Made by a program: the position numbers and the translations under genes
DNA from: JAXMAF01 sp046350555
GTDB taxonomy: Bacteria > Planctomycetota > Phycisphaerae > Phycisphaerales > SM1A02
Assembly: GCA_046350555.1 (NCBI GenBank)
Contig: JAXMAF010000024.1
Location: 1 to 64,000, forward strand
Direction of reading: 5' to 3'
Length of the DNA: 64,000 nucleotides
Shown: in pieces, positions 62,488 to 64,000 of the stretch
Numbering within the stretch: position 1 is the stretch's first letter
Layout of the letters: each line of letters opens with the position of its first letter
The notes under the pieces: model-generated
The model's database searches: none
Told to the model about the DNA's origin: nothing
The model's input: only the letters and a program-made list of their open reading frames with translations

Positions 62488-63293
62488 GAGAGTCTCCGGA
62501 GCAGGGCCTCGACGAGGCCCATGAGGATCTGAATGACGAGCGTGAGGACGAGGAGCGTGGCGGCCGCCGCGCACGCCGCGGGCAACGCACCGGGAACGAC
62601 CTGGACCAGCGCATAGACGTGCACCGCGAGCGTCGCGCCATCGGCGCCGAGCGACGTCGCCCAGCCGGTCGCGAAGCCCGCCGTCAGCACAAGCGCGGCG
62701 GCATCGCCCACACCGCGCTGCACCGTCGTGCCGAAGCTGGTGACCATCGCGGGCGCCGCCGCCGGAATCACCCGCAGCACAAGGCATTGCCAGCGGGAGA
62801 GCCCGAGCGAGAGGCACTGCTCGCGGCACGCCGCGGGAACGCCCTGAAGCGCCGCGATGAAGCCCAGCGCCGCCCCCGGCGCGAGCATCGCCGCGAGCGT
62901 GAGGATGCCAGTCATCCGGCTCACCCCCATTCCCAGCAGGTCGGCGAGCACCGCGCCGCAGGCGAGGCCCCACACGATCGCCGGCACGCCGGCGCCGATG
63001 CGCAGCACGTCGGCGATGCGCCGGCCCGCGCGGCTGCGCGACGCGACGATCTCCGTCACGACGATCGCCGCCGCGAGCGCGAGGGGAACGGCAAGCGCCG
63101 TGCCCAACCCGACCACCTGCACCGTCGTCCAGAGCACGGGCAGCACGCCGCCGCGCCGTCCTTGATCGAGCGGTGCGGCGAGCAGGTAGTCGATCCCGAG
63201 CAACGGCCATCCACGGCGCACGAGGTCGACGAGAATCGCGGCCACCACGACGACCAGTCCCGCGAGACATGCCTTGCAGAGAATCCGCAGCAT
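62484..63293 (-). CDS. pstA: Phosphate ABC transporter permease PstA
   Basis: 269 residues, six hydrophobic helices. First helix at 5-25 (CKACLAGLVVVVAAILVDLV). PstA features: GIDYLL, GRRGGVLPVLWTTVQVVGLGTALAVPLALAAAI, and ABC-permease coupling loop near QCLSLGLSRWQCLVLRVIPAAAPAMVTS. AAGGAG before ATG 63293 lies in the end of pstC. Inner-membrane half of the phosphate channel. Confidence 0.88.
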   Translation of the reverse strand: MLRILCKACLAGLVVVVAAILVDLVRRGWPLLGIDYLLAAPLDQGRRGGVLPVLWTTVQVVGLGTALAVPLALAAAIVVTEIVASRSRAGRRIADVLRIGAGVPAIVWGLACGAVLADLLGMGVSRMTGILTLAAMLAPGAALGFIAALQGVPAACREQCLSLGLSRWQCLVLRVIPAAAPAMVTSFGTTVQRGVGDAAALVLTAGFATGWATSLGADGATLAVHVYALVQVVPGALPAACAAAATLLVLTLVIQILMGLVEALLRRLS

Positions 63294-63296
63294 CGT

Positions 63297-64000
63297 TCAA
63301 CTCCTTTCGGCAAGGCGACCGCCGACTGCGCCGGCGACGCCGATGGCGAGGGACATGAGCAGCGCCACGACGAAGAGGGCGCTGCGGTGCACACCGACGG
63401 CTGGATCGACCTCGAGCACGAGGGTCGAGGCGAGCGTGCGGATCGGCGTGGTCGGGTCGAACGGGAAGTTCGCGATGTTGCCGGCGACCATCGAGACCGC
63501 CACCGCCTCGCCGAGCGCCCGGCAGGCGGCGAGCGTCGCGGCGCCGACGAGCCACGGCCGCACGGCCCGCAGCGCGAGCCGGAAGACCAGCGCCTCGTCG
63601 GTCAGCCCGAGCACGCGGCCGTTGTCGAAGAGCGCCGGCGGCAGGTCGCGCAGCGCCGCGACCGCGAGCCACGCAAAGGTCGGCACGATCATGAGTGCCA
63701 GGACCAGCCCCGCGGAGAGCAGCGAGTAGCCCGCGAGGGGCACGATCCACGCGATCCCCACGAGGCCGACGACGACCGTCGGAAGGCCAGCGAGGGCGCC
63801 GATGGCCAGCTCGCCGGCACGACGCAGGCGCGGACCGGCGAAGAACGCCAGCGAGAGCGCCGCGCCGAGGCCGATCGGCACCGCGACGACCACGGCCCGC
63901 GCGGTCGTCGCCAGCGTGCCCAGCACGAGCGCCGCGCCGCCGAACCGCCCGTCCGTTGGCAGCCAGGCGCGGTCGGTGGCGAACGCGACGTTGACGTTCA
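63297..64000 (-). CDS. pstC: Phosphate ABC transporter permease PstC (5' end outside window)
   Basis: About 234 residues visible; the frame is open to the window edge, so the N-terminal helix and start are missing. Visible: AWLPTDGRFGGAALVLGTLATTARAVVVAVPIGLGAAL (typical PstC periplasmic segment and second helix), PTVVVGLVG, coupling-type loop LGLTDEALVFRLALRAVRPWLVGAATLAACRALGEAVAVSM, GNIANFPFDPTTPIRTLAS. Ends four bases before pstA. Confidence 0.88.
   Translation of the reverse strand, partial: NVNVAFATDRAWLPTDGRFGGAALVLGTLATTARAVVVAVPIGLGAALSLAFFAGPRLRRAGELAIGALAGLPTVVVGLVGIAWIVPLAGYSLLSAGLVLALMIVPTFAWLAVAALRDLPPALFDNGRVLGLTDEALVFRLALRAVRPWLVGAATLAACRALGEAVAVSMVAGNIANFPFDPTTPIRTLASTLVLEVDPAVGVHRSALFVVALLMSLAIGVAGAVGGRLAERS

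Overview
This is a high-GC window (roughly two-thirds G+C by eye) from a Gram-negative bacterium with a planctomycete-like gene set, most likely of the Phycisphaerae type. The evidence is the combination of many secreted proteins with a dockerin-like tail (D-x-[DN]-G-x-V-x-G-x-D-L-G-x-L-L-x-x-W-G), prepilin-type proteins with an H-X9-DG or similar tail, very large Ser/Thr kinases with TPR-like C-termini, a three-helix SecE, an outer-membrane LptD, and FtsI/FtsL/RsmH genes. This assignment is inferred from gene content, not from a marker gene tree.

Layout. 1-2.3 kb: an Old Yellow Enzyme-type oxidoreductase (cut by the window edge) and a prepilin-like protein. 2.9-6.9 kb: the classical block trnT(GGT)-tuf-rpmG-trnW(CCA)-secE-nusG, which stops at nusG; no rplKAJL-rpoBC follows. 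7.1-17.6 kb: a Cys-rich dockerin protein, a giant Ser/Thr kinase, an Rsm22-type methyltransferase, a two-gene secreted/membrane operon behind a promoter whose spacer is a 13-G tract, and a frameshifted Gfo/Idh/MocA oxidoreductase. 17.8-29 kb: subtilase, NagB-PIG-L fusion, a Cys-motif protein, a prepilin, a dockerin protein and a large FG-GAP/VCBS protein. 29.1-40.7 kb: a second Ser/Thr kinase, then rsmH-LysM-ftsL-ftsI-lptD, a reduced division/envelope cluster. 41.2-45.3 kb: prepilin and a right-handed beta-helix dockerin protein. 45.6-49.1 kb: a hybrid histidine kinase with a co-transcribed stand-alone receiver and a divergent LuxR-type regulator. 49.7-51.1 kb: four small genes, including a DUF883-like/holin-like pair. 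51.3-57.1 kb: a zinc metalloprotease, a membrane protein with zinc ribbons and a dienelactone hydrolase-like enzyme. 57.5-58.4 kb: a small ORF and a conserved-family gene split by an in-frame amber codon. 58.6-64 kb: gcvP and pstB-pstA-pstC (the last cut by the window edge).

The genes fall into three working groups: core translation/secretion (tuf, rpmG, secE, nusG, rsm22, rsmH), envelope growth (ftsL, ftsI, LysM, lptD), and a secretome in which at least five proteins share dockerin-like pairs and two share a Cys-rich WDxxC module. Signalling is by eukaryotic-like kinases and one two-component locus.

The intergenic DNA is the most unusual part. I see several families of long inverted repeats or REP-like blocks placed at gene 3' ends, a heptamer tandem repeat at four loci, and a 110-140 bp element with imperfect terminal inverted repeats in five places. 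No rRNA, CRISPR array, transposase or phage gene was found.
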